DNA from: Massilia sp. CF038
Lineage (GTDB): Bacteria; Pseudomonadota; Gammaproteobacteria; Burkholderiales; Burkholderiaceae_D
Reading direction: 5' to 3'
Length of the DNA stretch: 64,000 nucleotides
Assembly: GCF_900129765.1 (NCBI RefSeq)
Contig: NZ_FQWU01000001.1
Span: 930,001 to 994,000 of the forward strand
Positions 1 through 8,503 of the stretch are shown piece by piece. The stretch's first letter is position 1, and every line of letters starts with the position of its first letter. The position numbers and the translations under genes were made by a program. The notes under the pieces are model-generated. The model searched no databases. It was not told where the DNA came from and worked only from the letters and a program-made list of their open reading frames with translations.

Positions 1-730
1 GCAGCTTGCTGGCCAAGTGGCCGGTATTGCGCTGCGGATTGACCAACTTGTCCTTGTTGGCGGCAATGAGCAACGCTGGCGGCGTGTTCTTGTCCGCATG
101 GTTGATCGGTTGCGAGTCCGGTGGGGTGTCCGGGAAATGAAACACCGGCCGGGTGGTGGGATTTTCAATCGGCATGAAGTCGTAGGGTCCAGCCAGGCCG
201 ATCCAGCCACGCAGTTCGGTCGTTTGCATGTGTTGCCTAGCCAGGTATTTGGGGTCCAGGGCCACCATGGCCGCGTTATAGGCGCCAGCGCTGTGGCCCA
301 TCACAAACAAGCGCTTCGGGTCGCCACCGTAGCGGCTGATTTCGCGCGCGGTCCATGCCACAGCCTGGGCGGAATCGTCCAGAAATTCCGGGTAGCGCAC
401 CTCGGGATAAAGGCGGTAGTCGGGGATCACCACCACATAGCCGCGTGAGGCAAGCGCACGGCCAACAAAGGCGTAGCCTTCGCGCTCACCCGTGGTCCAG
501 TTGCCACCAAAGAAAAACACCACCACGGGCGCGGGCCCGCTGGCGTGTTCGGGGCGGTAGATATCGAGCCGGTGACGCGCATTGCTTCCATATGCCACGT
601 TTTCCTGGGCCAGCAACGCCTTTCCGGGCGACAAGGCGTTCAGCGTGCCCAGCGGCGAGCAGGCGACAATCGAGCCCAGTACCAGCGCGCCGGCAGTCAC
701 ACCCAGCCATGTTTTCTGCCACGTCCGCAT
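1..730 (-). CDS. alpha/beta hydrolase (carboxylesterase-like), putative lipoprotein, 3' end outside window
   Basis: Read on the minus strand from ATG at 730, the frame stays open to the window edge (243 codons seen). The N-terminus has a basic start, a hydrophobic stretch and Cys24 in the sequence GSIVAC, which resembles a lipobox. Downstream are an oxyanion-hole segment FFFGGNW, where the first residue of the usual HGGG/HGGN motif is Phe, and a nucleophile elbow GHSAGAYN. This fits the BD-FAE/esterase group of serine hydrolases; the substrate cannot be told. A perfect TATAAT on the minus strand (761-766) could be its -10 box. The C-terminal His of the triad would lie outside the window. Confidence 0.85.
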   Translation of the reverse strand, partial: MRTWQKTWLGVTAGALVLGSIVACSPLGTLNALSPGKALLAQENVAYGSNARHRLDIYRPEHASGPAPVVVFFFGGNWTTGEREGYAFVGRALASRGYVVVIPDYRLYPEVRYPEFLDDSAQAVAWTAREISRYGGDPKRLFVMGHSAGAYNAAMVALDPKYLARQHMQTTELRGWIGLAGPYDFMPIENPTTRPVFHFPDTPPDSQPINHADKNTPPALLIAANKDKLVNPQRNTGHLASKL

Positions 731-804
731 AAGATTCTCGCTATCAATTTAACAAGATTCATTATAGCCAGGCAGGCGAAAAGCCCGTGCACGGCTGAGT
801 TTGC

Positions 805-1563
805 TTACATGGCCTGGCTGCGGCAGTGGGCGCGAAACTGCACCGGACTCATACCTGTGTGGGCCTTGAACTGGCGGCTGAAGGCGCTGTGATCGGTATA
901 GCCGCAGGCGTAGGCGATTTCAGCAATGCTTTGCTCGGTGCCGCCTTCGATCATGCTCATGGCGCCGGCCAGGCGCGACTGCAGCAGTAACTGGCGTGGG
1001 GAGTAATGAAATACCCGCTGGAACAGGCGTTCGACCCGCGACAGGGATAGCCCTTCGCTCGCCGCCAGATCTTCCATGCAGACATTGCCGCTGTAGTTTT
1101 CACGAATGTGCTGGGCAATCGCGGCAATCTTGCGGTACACCGGGTGCAAGTCATCCGCCAGGCCCAGATCCTGGGACGTGCCGGCCAGTCCGACAATGGC
1201 CCCGCTGTCGTCGCGCAGGGGAATCTTGTGCGTCAGGCACCAGCCACGGCTGCGGGTAGGGTACAAGTGCAATTCCAGATGCTTGGAGAGGGCGATACCA
1301 CTGTCGATCACTTGCCGGTCCTGCTCGATATACGTCAGGGCCAGAGGGCGCGGATGGACTTCGAGCACGGTCTTGCCAATCATGTCTTCTTTATTGCGCA
1401 GACCGCAGCGCCGGACCAGCGTATTATTAACGCTGACATAGCGGCCTTCGCGGTCCTTGATAAAGAAGGCAACGTCGTTCAGGGCATCGAACAATGATTC
1501 CAGGGCCGGAAAATCGACGGTGCGAATCCCATTTCGTGCGGGAAGCAGCGCGCTCATGTCCAT
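805..1563 (-). CDS. AraC-family regulator with N-terminal PAS domain, probable hydroxyproline-operon regulator
   Basis: A protein of 252 residues. Residues about 18-130 form a PAS domain (VAFFIKDREGRYVSVNN, then GLAGTSQDLG), so it probably senses a small molecule. The C-terminal third is a two-helix-turn-helix AraC DNA-binding domain (IAEIAYACGYTDHSAFSRQF, then GMSPVQFR). It is transcribed divergently from the hydroxyproline catabolic operon starting at 1729, the usual place for a pathway activator. AraC-type regulators accompany hydroxyproline operons in Pseudomonas; that this one responds to hydroxyproline is inferred from position. Confidence 0.88.
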   Translation of the reverse strand: MDMSALLPARNGIRTVDFPALESLFDALNDVAFFIKDREGRYVSVNNTLVRRCGLRNKEDMIGKTVLEVHPRPLALTYIEQDRQVIDSGIALSKHLELHLYPTRSRGWCLTHKIPLRDDSGAIVGLAGTSQDLGLADDLHPVYRKIAAIAQHIRENYSGNVCMEDLAASEGLSLSRVERLFQRVFHYSPRQLLLQSRLAGAMSMIEGGTEQSIAEIAYACGYTDHSAFSRQFKAHTGMSPVQFRAHCRSQAM

Positions 1564-1728
1564 GTTCGGGTTCTCCTTTTATGTGTTATTCGACCAGTAT
1601 AAAGCGGGAAATGGCCGTAAAAAACAATTGTGCCGATTTCTGCCCCGGCGACTAGTCCGCCGATCAAGACCGGGCCCCCTCGCGGGTCTATTCTGAAACC
1701 TTCCCGAAACCCTGAAAAGGTAATAACC

Positions 1729-2625
1729 ATGTGGCACGGCGTGATTCCAGCGGTAACAACAAAATTCAACGAAGACGGCAGTCTTGATTTTGCAGAAATG
1801 GAGCGTTGCTTCGGTTTGCAGATGGATGCCGGATGCGACGGACTGATCGCCTGTGGCTCGCTTGGCGAAGGCCCGATGCTGTCGCATGGCGAGCGCCTGG
1901 ATGTGCTGCGCCTGGCCAAGCAGACCACCGGTTCGCGCCCGGCCCTGCTGACCGTGGCCGAAGCAGCCACCCGCGACGCTTGCGCGCTGGCCGAAAAGGC
2001 AGCGCGTGCCGGGGCCGACGGTCTGATGGTTGTGCCCAGCACGATCTACCACACCAACCACCGCGAAACCGTGGCCACCCTGCGCGCGGTGGCCGCAGCG
2101 GGCGACCTGCCCATCATGATCTATTCGAACCGCCTGGCGTACCGGGTTGACGTCACCACCGACATGCTCGAAGAGCTGGCCGACGATCCCCGTTTCGTGG
2201 CGGTGAAAGAGTCGTCCGACGATATTCGCCGCAGCACCGAAATCATCAACCGCCTCGGCGGACGCTATGCGCTGTTCACCGGCGTTGACAACCTGGCGTT
2301 CGAAGCGCTCGCTGTCGGCGCGGTTGGTTGGGTAGCGGGCCTGGTGGTCGCTTTTCCCAAAGAGACGGTGGCCATCTACCGCCTGATGCAGGAAGGGCGT
2401 CAGCGCGAAGCGCTGGAGATTTACCGCTGGTTCCGTCCTTTGCTGGACCTGGACGTATCGTCCTACCTGGTGCAGAACATCAAGCTGGCCGAAGCGCTGG
2501 CCATCGGCTCGAACGAACGTGTGCGGGCACCGCGAATGCCGCTCGACGGCGAACAGCGCGCCCGCGCCGAACGCACCATCCGCGCCGCGCTTGAAACGCG
2601 TCCGAAGCTGCCTTCGTTCGCTTAA
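1729..2625 (+). CDS. lhpC: 1-pyrroline-4-hydroxy-2-carboxylate deaminase (DapA family)
   Basis: A 298-residue DHDPS/NAL-family aldolase. The Schiff-base lysine lies in FVAVKESSDD, and the conserved CGSLGEG and YSNRLAYRVD segments are present. The middle and C-terminus (ALFTGVDNL, GAVGWVAGL, IYRWFRPLLDLD, VRAPRMPL) match what I recall of the Pseudomonas hydroxyproline deaminase rather than true DapA. The reaction deaminates and dehydrates pyrroline-hydroxycarboxylate to 2-oxoglutarate semialdehyde. I chose the ATG at 1729, which follows AAAAGG, over an upstream start at 1630 that reaches into the regulatory gap. The next gene begins directly after its stop codon. Confidence 0.85.
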   Translation: MWHGVIPAVTTKFNEDGSLDFAEMERCFGLQMDAGCDGLIACGSLGEGPMLSHGERLDVLRLAKQTTGSRPALLTVAEAATRDACALAEKAARAGADGLMVVPSTIYHTNHRETVATLRAVAAAGDLPIMIYSNRLAYRVDVTTDMLEELADDPRFVAVKESSDDIRRSTEIINRLGGRYALFTGVDNLAFEALAVGAVGWVAGLVVAFPKETVAIYRLMQEGRQREALEIYRWFRPLLDLDVSSYLVQNIKLAEALAIGSNERVRAPRMPLDGEQRARAERTIRAALETRPKLPSFA

Positions 2626-3762
2626 GTGACACGCGCGTACGACGTTCTCGTGATCGGTGCCGGCATCGTCGGCGCTGCTTGCGCGCTCGCCCTGCGCGAC
2701 GAAGGACTGGATGTGGCGCTGGTCGACGCGGCCTCACCCGGGTCCGGCGTGACAGCGGCCGGCATGGGGCACCTGGTCGCGCTTGACGAAAGCGAGGACG
2801 AACTTGACCTGTGTCTGCTCTCCTTGCGCATGTGGCGCCAGTTCTGTGCGCGCCATCCGGGCGTGGGCGACCCCAGCCCGTGCGGCACCCTGTGGGTAGC
2901 CGAGAACGAACACCAGCTGCAAGAGGCGCATCTGCGCGCGCAGCGCCTCAGCGCGCGCGGCTATGGCGCCGATGCGGTTGGCGGCGACCAGTTGCGTCAC
3001 CTGGAACCGGCCTTGCGGCGCGGCCTGTGCGGCGGCGTGCGCGTGAGTGGCGACAGCGTGGTCTATCCGCCCGCGGTGGCCGATTTTCTGGCGCGCCAAT
3101 TGGTGGCAAAGGGAGGCGAGCTGCATGCCGGCCAGCGCGTGATCAGTATTGGCCAGGGCAGCGTCACGCTGGCCAACGGCACGCTGCTGGCAGCGGGGCG
3201 CATCGTGCTTGCCGCTGGCGTCCAGGCGGCAGCGCTCATGCCCGAGATTCCCGTGTTTGGCCGCAAAGGCCACCTGGCCATTACCGACCGCTATCCCAAT
3301 ACGCTGAACCATCAAGTGGTCAGCATGAATTATGGTCAGCCGGCGCCAGGGGAGGACGCGCTCAGTGTCGCGGCCAACGTGCAGCCCCGCGCCACCGGCC
3401 AATGGCTGGTCGGCTCCTGCCGCCAGGACCGCCAGGAGAGCCTGGAGGTGGACCCGGCCGTTCTGGCACAAGTGCTGCGCAGCGCCATCGCGCTGCTGCC
3501 GCGCCTGGCCAACATGCACGTGGTGCGCGCCTGGACCGGCATGCGTCCGGCCACGCCCGACGGCCGTCCCCTGATTGGTCCGCATCCGGCGCGCAAGGAT
3601 GTGTGGCTTGCCTGCGGCCACGAAGGCCTGGGCGTGACCACCTCGTTCGGCACGGCCGCTTTGCTGGCGGCGCAGCTCACGGGCCGTGCGGCGCCGCTCG
3701 ACGCCGCGCCCTATCTGCCTTCGCGCTTTACATCGATGAGAGAAATGCAGCATGTCCTCTGA
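2626..3762 (+). CDS. FAD-dependent oxidoreductase, D-hydroxyproline dehydrogenase catalytic subunit
   Basis: A 378-residue DAO-family flavoprotein with an N-terminal dinucleotide fold (VLVIGAGIVGAACA) and the C-terminal FAD-contact region (WTGMRPATPDGRPLIGP, then GHEGLGVTTS). It starts with GTG immediately after the stop of lhpC, indicating translational coupling. With the next two genes it makes the three-subunit layout known for D-hydroxyproline dehydrogenase, which oxidises cis-4-hydroxy-D-proline to the pyrroline substrate of the deaminase. A related D-amino-acid dehydrogenase role is possible; the deaminase neighbour favours hydroxyproline. Confidence 0.85.
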   Translation: MTRAYDVLVIGAGIVGAACALALRDEGLDVALVDAASPGSGVTAAGMGHLVALDESEDELDLCLLSLRMWRQFCARHPGVGDPSPCGTLWVAENEHQLQEAHLRAQRLSARGYGADAVGGDQLRHLEPALRRGLCGGVRVSGDSVVYPPAVADFLARQLVAKGGELHAGQRVISIGQGSVTLANGTLLAAGRIVLAAGVQAAALMPEIPVFGRKGHLAITDRYPNTLNHQVVSMNYGQPAPGEDALSVAANVQPRATGQWLVGSCRQDRQESLEVDPAVLAQVLRSAIALLPRLANMHVVRAWTGMRPATPDGRPLIGPHPARKDVWLACGHEGLGVTTSFGTAALLAAQLTGRAAPLDAAPYLPSRFTSMREMQHVL

Positions 3763-4009
3763 CCAGGTGACCGTAACAATTGATGGCCTGGCGCTGCGGG
3801 TCGACGCCGGCATCAGCGTGATTGGCGCGTTGATGCTCGCCGGGCGCATGTGCACCCGCCGCTCCGTCTCGGGCGAAGCACGCTTTGCGCTGTGCGGCAT
3901 GGGGCAGTGCCAGGAGTGCCGCGTCACGATTGACGGCCGCGCGCACCGGCTGGCATGCCAGGAGCGCTGCCAGGACGGCATGGTGATCGCCACCGGAGAC
4001 GCCGCATGA
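3752..4009 (+). CDS. (2Fe-2S)-binding subunit of D-hydroxyproline dehydrogenase
   Basis: A small 85-residue ferredoxin-like protein with the cluster pattern CGMGQCQEC followed by a distal Cys (LACQERC). It overlaps the end of the FAD subunit by 11 bases and the next gene by 4 bases (ATGA), so the four genes are one operon. Such short 2Fe-2S subunits sit between the two flavin subunits in heterotrimeric proline, hydroxyproline and sarcosine-type dehydrogenases and relay electrons between them. Confidence 0.87.
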   Translation: MSSDQVTVTIDGLALRVDAGISVIGALMLAGRMCTRRSVSGEARFALCGMGQCQECRVTIDGRAHRLACQERCQDGMVIATGDAA

Positions 4010-5271
4010 CGCCCCTGTTGATTCTGGGCGCAGGCCCGGCCGGGCTGGCCGCGGCCGAGGCAGCATCGCGCAACGGGCAGCGCGTCATTCTGATCGACGA
4101 AAATCCGGAGCCGGGCGGCCAGATCTGGCGCGGTGGTGCCAAGCGCTGGCAAGATCGGCGTGCCCACGCCTTGTGGGATGCCCTGAAAGCGCGCCCCGGC
4201 GTGCAAATGCGCTTTACCACCCGCGTTGTTGCCGTGGCCGGACCCGGCCAGCTGCTGCTGGTGCAGGGCGAACAAACGCAGGTGCAGGCATGGGAGCGCG
4301 TGATCGTTTGCAGCGGCGCGCGCGAATTGCTGTTGCCATTTCCGGGATGGACCCTGCCAGGCGTGACCGGCGCCGGCGCAATACAGGCGCTGATCAAGGC
4401 TGGCATGCCAGTCGAAGGACAGCGCGTCGTGGTGGCCGGCAGCGGTCCGCTGCTACTGGCTGCTGCCGATACGGTGCTGAAGAGCGGTGGCACCCTGGCA
4501 GCGATCGCCGAATACCGTGATACGCGCGCACTGGCTGCCTTTGCTGGCAAACTGGCACTACGCCATCAAGCCAAGCTGGCGCAGGCAATCGGTTTGTTTG
4601 CGCGCCTGCGTGGCGTGCCTTTCCTGCACGGCGCCATTGTGCAGGCAGCCAGCGGCAGCGACAAACTCGGCGCCGTACAGCTGCTGCACAAGGGACGCGA
4701 GCGCATCATCGATTGCGATTTCCTCGCCTGTGGCTTTGGCCTGGTGCCTGCGCCGGAAAGCGCGGCGCTGTTCGGCTGCGCCATCGACAATGGCAAGGTC
4801 ACCGTCGACGCGGCGCAGGCGACCAGTGTGGCTGGTGTCTGGGCAGCTGGTGAATCGACCGGCATCGGCGGTGTCGATAAAGCGCTGGCGGAAGGGCGCA
4901 TTGCCGGACTGGCCGCAGCCGGTTTCACGGCAAGCCGCGCCGACGTGCAGGCCCGTGAACGCGCGCTTGCCTTCGGCGCGCTGCTGGCGTCGACGTTTCC
5001 CGCGCCTGCCGCGATGCGCAAAACGTGTCAGCCCTCGACCATTGTCTGCCGCTGCGAAGATGTGCGTGCCGGCGAACTGGCCGCGCACGCCAGCTGGCGT
5101 GCAGCCAAGCTCCAGACCCGGGTAGGAATGGGACCGTGCCAGGGCCGCATGTGCGGCGCCGCCTGCACCTTCTTGTACGGATGGGAGGCGACCTCGCCGC
5201 GCCCGCCGGTGTTTCCCGTCAGAGCTGGCGCATTGGCGGCGATGTCATACGAAAACAGCGTGGAAAAATAA
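4006..5271 (+). CDS. NAD(P)/FAD-dependent oxidoreductase subunit with C-terminal BFD-like Fe-S domain
   Basis: A protein of 421 residues from an ATG overlapping the preceding stop. It has an N-terminal FAD-binding fold (LLILGAGPAGLAAAEAA, then ENPEPGGQIW), a second nucleotide-binding region (VVVAGSGPLLLAAAD), and a C-terminal cysteine cluster (IVCRCEDVRAGE, then GPCQGRMCGAAC) typical of the BFD-like [2Fe-2S] domain. This is the large subunit of the HcnB/SoxA-like dehydrogenase family. An intrinsic terminator follows directly, closing the operon. No epimerase or 2-oxoglutarate semialdehyde dehydrogenase gene is in the window, so the pathway must be completed elsewhere. Confidence 0.85.
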   Translation: MTPLLILGAGPAGLAAAEAASRNGQRVILIDENPEPGGQIWRGGAKRWQDRRAHALWDALKARPGVQMRFTTRVVAVAGPGQLLLVQGEQTQVQAWERVIVCSGARELLLPFPGWTLPGVTGAGAIQALIKAGMPVEGQRVVVAGSGPLLLAAADTVLKSGGTLAAIAEYRDTRALAAFAGKLALRHQAKLAQAIGLFARLRGVPFLHGAIVQAASGSDKLGAVQLLHKGRERIIDCDFLACGFGLVPAPESAALFGCAIDNGKVTVDAAQATSVAGVWAAGESTGIGGVDKALAEGRIAGLAAAGFTASRADVQARERALAFGALLASTFPAPAAMRKTCQPSTIVCRCEDVRAGELAAHASWRAAKLQTRVGMGPCQGRMCGAACTFLYGWEATSPRPPVFPVRAGALAAMSYENSVEK

Positions 5272-5273
5272 CA

Positions 5274-5303
5274 AAAGGCCCGGTTTCCCGGGCCTTTCTT
5301 CTT
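5274..5303 (+). terminator. Rho-independent terminator of the hydroxyproline operon
   Basis: A 10-bp perfect stem (AAAGGCCCGG with CCGGGCCTTT), a 4-base loop and a pyrimidine-rich tail. It starts three bases after the stop of the last operon gene. Confidence 0.85.
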
Positions 5304-5333
5304 GCACCACCTAATGTAGCCACCAAGCGTTCA

Positions 5334-5765
5334 TTAGTCGGGCGTCAAGTCGTCACGGCGTCCGACATTGCTTTGCTCCATCTGGCGGCTGCCTTGATCC
5401 TGCTGGGCCGACTGGCGGTTTGCGATGTTGGACAAGCCGGTGTCATCGTCCATTTTCTGGTCCGCTGCCAGGTTTTTTCCGCCTGGGCTTTTTGGCAGCC
5501 CGCCCGCCAGATCATTCGACTGGCGCTGGCCCTGGCCACCTTGCTGCACGTTGCCGGTCTGGGAGCCGCTACGGTCGGTGCTTTGCTGATCTATTTGCTG
5601 ATCCTGCTGCTGACGGCCACCCTGCTGCGAGCCGCCCAGCGTGCCCGACTGTTGCGATTGGTCCAGATTGCCCTTGTCGGCCGTGGTGCGGCCCGACGAG
5701 GTGTCTTTTTCGTTGGCGCCGTTGCTGGACTGGTTGTTGCCTTCGCTGCGTTGGTTCGAATTCAT
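5334..5765 (-). CDS. Hydrophilic Gln/Gly/Ser-rich low-complexity protein
   Basis: A 143-residue protein with no signal peptide or membrane segment. It is dominated by Q, G, S, N and D (SQQGGRQQQDQQIDQQ) and is probably intrinsically disordered, like stress-linked hydrophilin proteins. I chose the ATG at 5765 because AAGGAG sits at the right distance; an upstream ATG adds eight residues but lacks a ribosome site. It is divergent from the KGG-type stress gene 280 bases away, suggesting a shared stress-controlled region. I recognise no family by name. Confidence 0.6.
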   Translation of the reverse strand: MNSNQRSEGNNQSSNGANEKDTSSGRTTADKGNLDQSQQSGTLGGSQQGGRQQQDQQIDQQSTDRSGSQTGNVQQGGQGQRQSNDLAGGLPKSPGGKNLAADQKMDDDTGLSNIANRQSAQQDQGSRQMEQSNVGRRDDLTPD

Positions 5766-6047
5766 GATCTGTCTCCTTGTAGAAGTCATTCGGTGGCGAC
5801 GCTGTTGGCGCTGCCAGAAAGTTCATGATGCGCTTGCCCGCTCAGCCTTTGCATCGGAACACGGAGCGTGCCAGTGTAGGACGCACACCCAGTGTTCAAT
5901 ACCAGTAGTGGCTAACTTGCGGGATCGAAATTTTTCGCGCCTGTTCTCCTACAAGGCTGCCTGTTTCCGTCCTATAGCACTGCTGTGCAGCTCTGCCTAA
6001 CATGGTCTGGCCCGGGAGGGCTTGGGCACCAGCACAAGGAGATGACC

Positions 6048-6353
6048 ATGGCAGCGAGCAAGCAGGGCAGCAAGGAAGGCAACAAACAGTCGGGCAGCGG
6101 TACCAGCAATCGCGGTTTCGCTTCGATGGATCCGGAGCGTCAGCGGGAAATTGCCAGCGAAGGCGGCAAGGCGGCGCACGAGAAGGGCACCGCGCACGAA
6201 TTTACATCCGAAGAGGCGCGCCGCGCTGGCAGCATGAGTCACGGCAACCGTCAGTCGGATCAGGCCAGCACGCGCGTCGGCAAGCAGAGTGGTAACAAGC
6301 AGGGCGGCAGCAGCGACGATAGCGGCGGCAAGAAGGGTTCGTCCAAGCGCTAA
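6048..6353 (+). CDS. KGG-motif stress-induced protein
   Basis: A 101-residue, very hydrophilic protein. Its core GFASMDPERQREIASEGGKA followed by HEKGTAHEFTSEEARRAG is the GsiB/KGG repeat found in general-stress hydrophilic proteins, with one full repeat and a second partial one. The C-terminus is a Gly/Ser/Lys-rich tail. I chose the ATG at 6048, six bases after AAGGAG; an ATG two codons upstream lies too close to that site. It is followed by its own terminator and is therefore monocistronic. The usual role is stress or desiccation tolerance; the mechanism is unknown. Confidence 0.85.
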   Translation: MAASKQGSKEGNKQSGSGTSNRGFASMDPERQREIASEGGKAAHEKGTAHEFTSEEARRAGSMSHGNRQSDQASTRVGKQSGNKQGGSSDDSGGKKGSSKR

Positions 6354-6364
6354 GCTGCGATCGG

Positions 6365-6394
6365 GCGGGAAGCGCAGGGGCTTCCCGCTTTTTT
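6365..6394 (+). terminator. Rho-independent terminator after the KGG gene
   Basis: A 9-bp stem (GCGGGAAGC with GCTTCCCGC), a 6-base loop and six T residues, starting 11 bases after the stop codon. A TAAAAT -10-like box at about 6417 probably starts transcription of the next gene. Confidence 0.88.
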
Positions 6395-6454
6395 GTGCGA
6401 GCCCTGCCGCTTGGGGTAAAATCGTTGCGCGTTTTTAACTCCCTGAGGCATACC

Positions 6455-6862
6455 GTGGCAAAGCAAGCTGTCGTTCGTGAAGTCAAGAGCATGACCCTGT
6501 CATGCGACCCGGTGGGCAATCTGCTGCTGGTTAAAATGTCCTTTGCAGCAGGTAAAGATGCCTGTTTCTTCCTGCCTGCCCATATCGTGTTCTGGCTGCT
6601 CAATCACTTGCCGGTGAACCAGGACCCGAACCTGACGCCACCCCCGCCGCCGCCCGTGGTGGAACCGCAAGACTGGGATGATGTGGCCACGCCGCGCGTC
6701 GATACGCTGCAATGCAAGGAATTCCCGAACGCGCTGCGCATGCACTTCGAGATGTTTTCACGGGAAGAGCTGGTCGTGCTGCTCAACCGCAACAACATTG
6801 AGTTGCTGCGCCAGTTCCTGGAAAATTACCGTGGCGACCTGATGGACCTGGGCATATTCTGA
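6455..6862 (+). CDS. Conserved-looking hypothetical protein
   Basis: A 135-residue cytoplasmic protein with a central run of prolines (LTPPPPPPVVEP) joining an N-terminal beta-rich part to a C-terminal helical part (FSREELVVLLNRNNIELLRQ). I place the start at GTG 6455, after TGAGG and downstream of a likely promoter; ATG 6491 is the alternative. I do not recognise the family. It is separated from the downstream carboxypeptidase by a short gap that may hold another ribosome site only. Confidence 0.6.
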   Translation: MAKQAVVREVKSMTLSCDPVGNLLLVKMSFAAGKDACFFLPAHIVFWLLNHLPVNQDPNLTPPPPPPVVEPQDWDDVATPRVDTLQCKEFPNALRMHFEMFSREELVVLLNRNNIELLRQFLENYRGDLMDLGIF

Positions 6863-6914
6863 GTCCTGCTGGGTTATCATGCTGTCTTTGTGAAACCACT
6901 GACACGAGGACAGC

Positions 6915-8036
6915 ATGCCAATCAAAATCAGCCAGCAATTCGATTCCGGAGCCATCGAGGTGGTGCAGGCCGACAGCGCCCAGCACATCGACCTGAATCT
7001 GCGCAAAGATTCGCACGCCGACATTCATCAGTGGTTCCATTTCCGCCTGCAGGGCGCACGCGGCCAGGACTGCAAAATCCGCTTCCTGAACGCCGGCCAG
7101 GCCACCTACGCCAAGGGCTACGAAGACTACCAGGTGGCAGCCAGCTACGACACCGAGAACTGGTTCCGCGTGCCCACTACCTTCGACGGCCAGGTCATGA
7201 CCGTCAGCCATACCCCGGAACTTGACAGCGTCTATTACGCCTACTTCGAGCCCTACTCGTGGGAGCGCCATCTGCGCCTGCTGGGCGAAGTGGCCGACAA
7301 TCCCATCGCGCGCGTGCACGACATCGGCAGCTCGGTCGACGGGCGCGACATGAATCTGGTCGTGGTCGGCAATCCCGCCGCGGAAAAGAAAATCTGGGTC
7401 ATCGCGCGCCAGCATCCGGGCGAAACCATGGCCGAGTGGTTCGTCGAAGGCATGCTTGACGCCTTGCTCGACAATGCCAACCCGGTCGCGCGCAAGCTGC
7501 TGCAGCGCGCCGTGTTCTACGTGGTGCCAAACATGAACCCGGACGGTTCGGTACGGGGCAACCTGCGCACCAATGCGGCAGGCGCCAACCTCAATCGCGA
7601 ATGGATGACGCCATCGGCCGAGCGCAGTCCTGAAGTGCTGTGCGTGAAAAACAAGATCCACGAAGTCGGCTGCGACATGTTCTTCGACATTCACGGCGAC
7701 GAAGCCTTGCCCTACAACTTCGTGGCAGGGAACGAAATGCTGGCCGACTTCACGCCCGAGCGCGCGGCGCGCCAGAAAGCCTTTGTCGACCAGTACATGG
7801 CGGCCAGCCCCGACTTCCAGAACGTGTATGGCTACGCCGCCAGCAAGTACAACGAAGACATGCTCACGCTCGCGTCCAAGTACATTGGCCACACCTTCAA
7901 GTGCCTGTCGCTGACGCTGGAAATGCCGTTCAAGGACAATGCCAACCTGCCTGATGCCTACACTGGTTGGAACGGTGCGCGCAGCAGCGAATTGGGCCGC
8001 GCGATTCTGCAGCCGATTCTGAGCTCGCTGGACTAA
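6915..8036 (+). CDS. M14-family zinc carboxypeptidase, cytosolic CCP-like
   Basis: A 373-residue protein with no signal peptide. The zinc ligands are visible as His167 and Glu170 (QHPGE) and His260 (FFDIHGDE), and the catalytic Glu is probably Glu336 (LTLEMPF). The roughly 120-residue N-terminal beta domain ahead of the peptidase is the arrangement of cytosolic carboxypeptidases of the Nna1/AGBL type, which in eukaryotes trim glutamate from protein tails. Bacterial members have mostly unknown substrates. It ends two bases before the CYTH gene, so both are probably translated from one message. Confidence 0.88.
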   Translation: MPIKISQQFDSGAIEVVQADSAQHIDLNLRKDSHADIHQWFHFRLQGARGQDCKIRFLNAGQATYAKGYEDYQVAASYDTENWFRVPTTFDGQVMTVSHTPELDSVYYAYFEPYSWERHLRLLGEVADNPIARVHDIGSSVDGRDMNLVVVGNPAAEKKIWVIARQHPGETMAEWFVEGMLDALLDNANPVARKLLQRAVFYVVPNMNPDGSVRGNLRTNAAGANLNREWMTPSAERSPEVLCVKNKIHEVGCDMFFDIHGDEALPYNFVAGNEMLADFTPERAARQKAFVDQYMAASPDFQNVYGYAASKYNEDMLTLASKYIGHTFKCLSLTLEMPFKDNANLPDAYTGWNGARSSELGRAILQPILSSLD

Positions 8037-8038
8037 GC

Positions 8039-8503
8039 ATGGGCGTCGAGATCGAACGCAAGTTCCTGCTCGTGGGCGAGGACTGGCGCGCGCTCGGCGA
8101 ACCGGTCCTGCTGCGCCAGGGATACCTGTCGTCGGACCCGGAGCGCACGGTGCGGGTGCGGATCGAAGGGCAGGGCGCCACGCTCACCATCAAGGGACGC
8201 AGCGTTGGGGCCACCCGCGCCGAGTGGGAGTATCCGATTCCATTGGCCGACGCGGCCGACCTGCTGGACCGCCTGTGCCAGCAGCCGCTGATCGAGAAGT
8301 ACCGGCGCCGTATTCCCTTCGACGGGAACGTGTGGGAAGTGGACGAGTTTTTGGGCGCCAATCAGGGACTGGCATTCGCCGAAATCGAACTGGCATCCGA
8401 GTCGCAGGCGTTCACCAAGCCGCACTGGATCGGCGAGGAAGTCACCCACGACCGCCGCTACTTCAATTCAAATCTGATCAAACAGCCGTTCTCCAGCTGG
8501 TAA
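8039..8503 (+). CDS. CYTH-domain protein (triphosphate-tunnel phosphatase family)
   Basis: A 154-residue protein beginning with the diagnostic MGVEIERKFL (ExExK motif) and carrying tunnel residues in VRVRIEGQGATLTIKG and EWEYPIP. The family hydrolyses inorganic triphosphate, thiamine triphosphate or similar ligands in a metal-dependent beta tunnel. It follows the M14 peptidase by two bases. Its stop is directly adjacent to the stop of the opposing ABC/CPBP gene, with no base between them and no obvious terminator. Confidence 0.87.
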   Translation: MGVEIERKFLLVGEDWRALGEPVLLRQGYLSSDPERTVRVRIEGQGATLTIKGRSVGATRAEWEYPIPLADAADLLDRLCQQPLIEKYRRRIPFDGNVWEVDEFLGANQGLAFAEIELASESQAFTKPHWIGEEVTHDRRYFNSNLIKQPFSSW

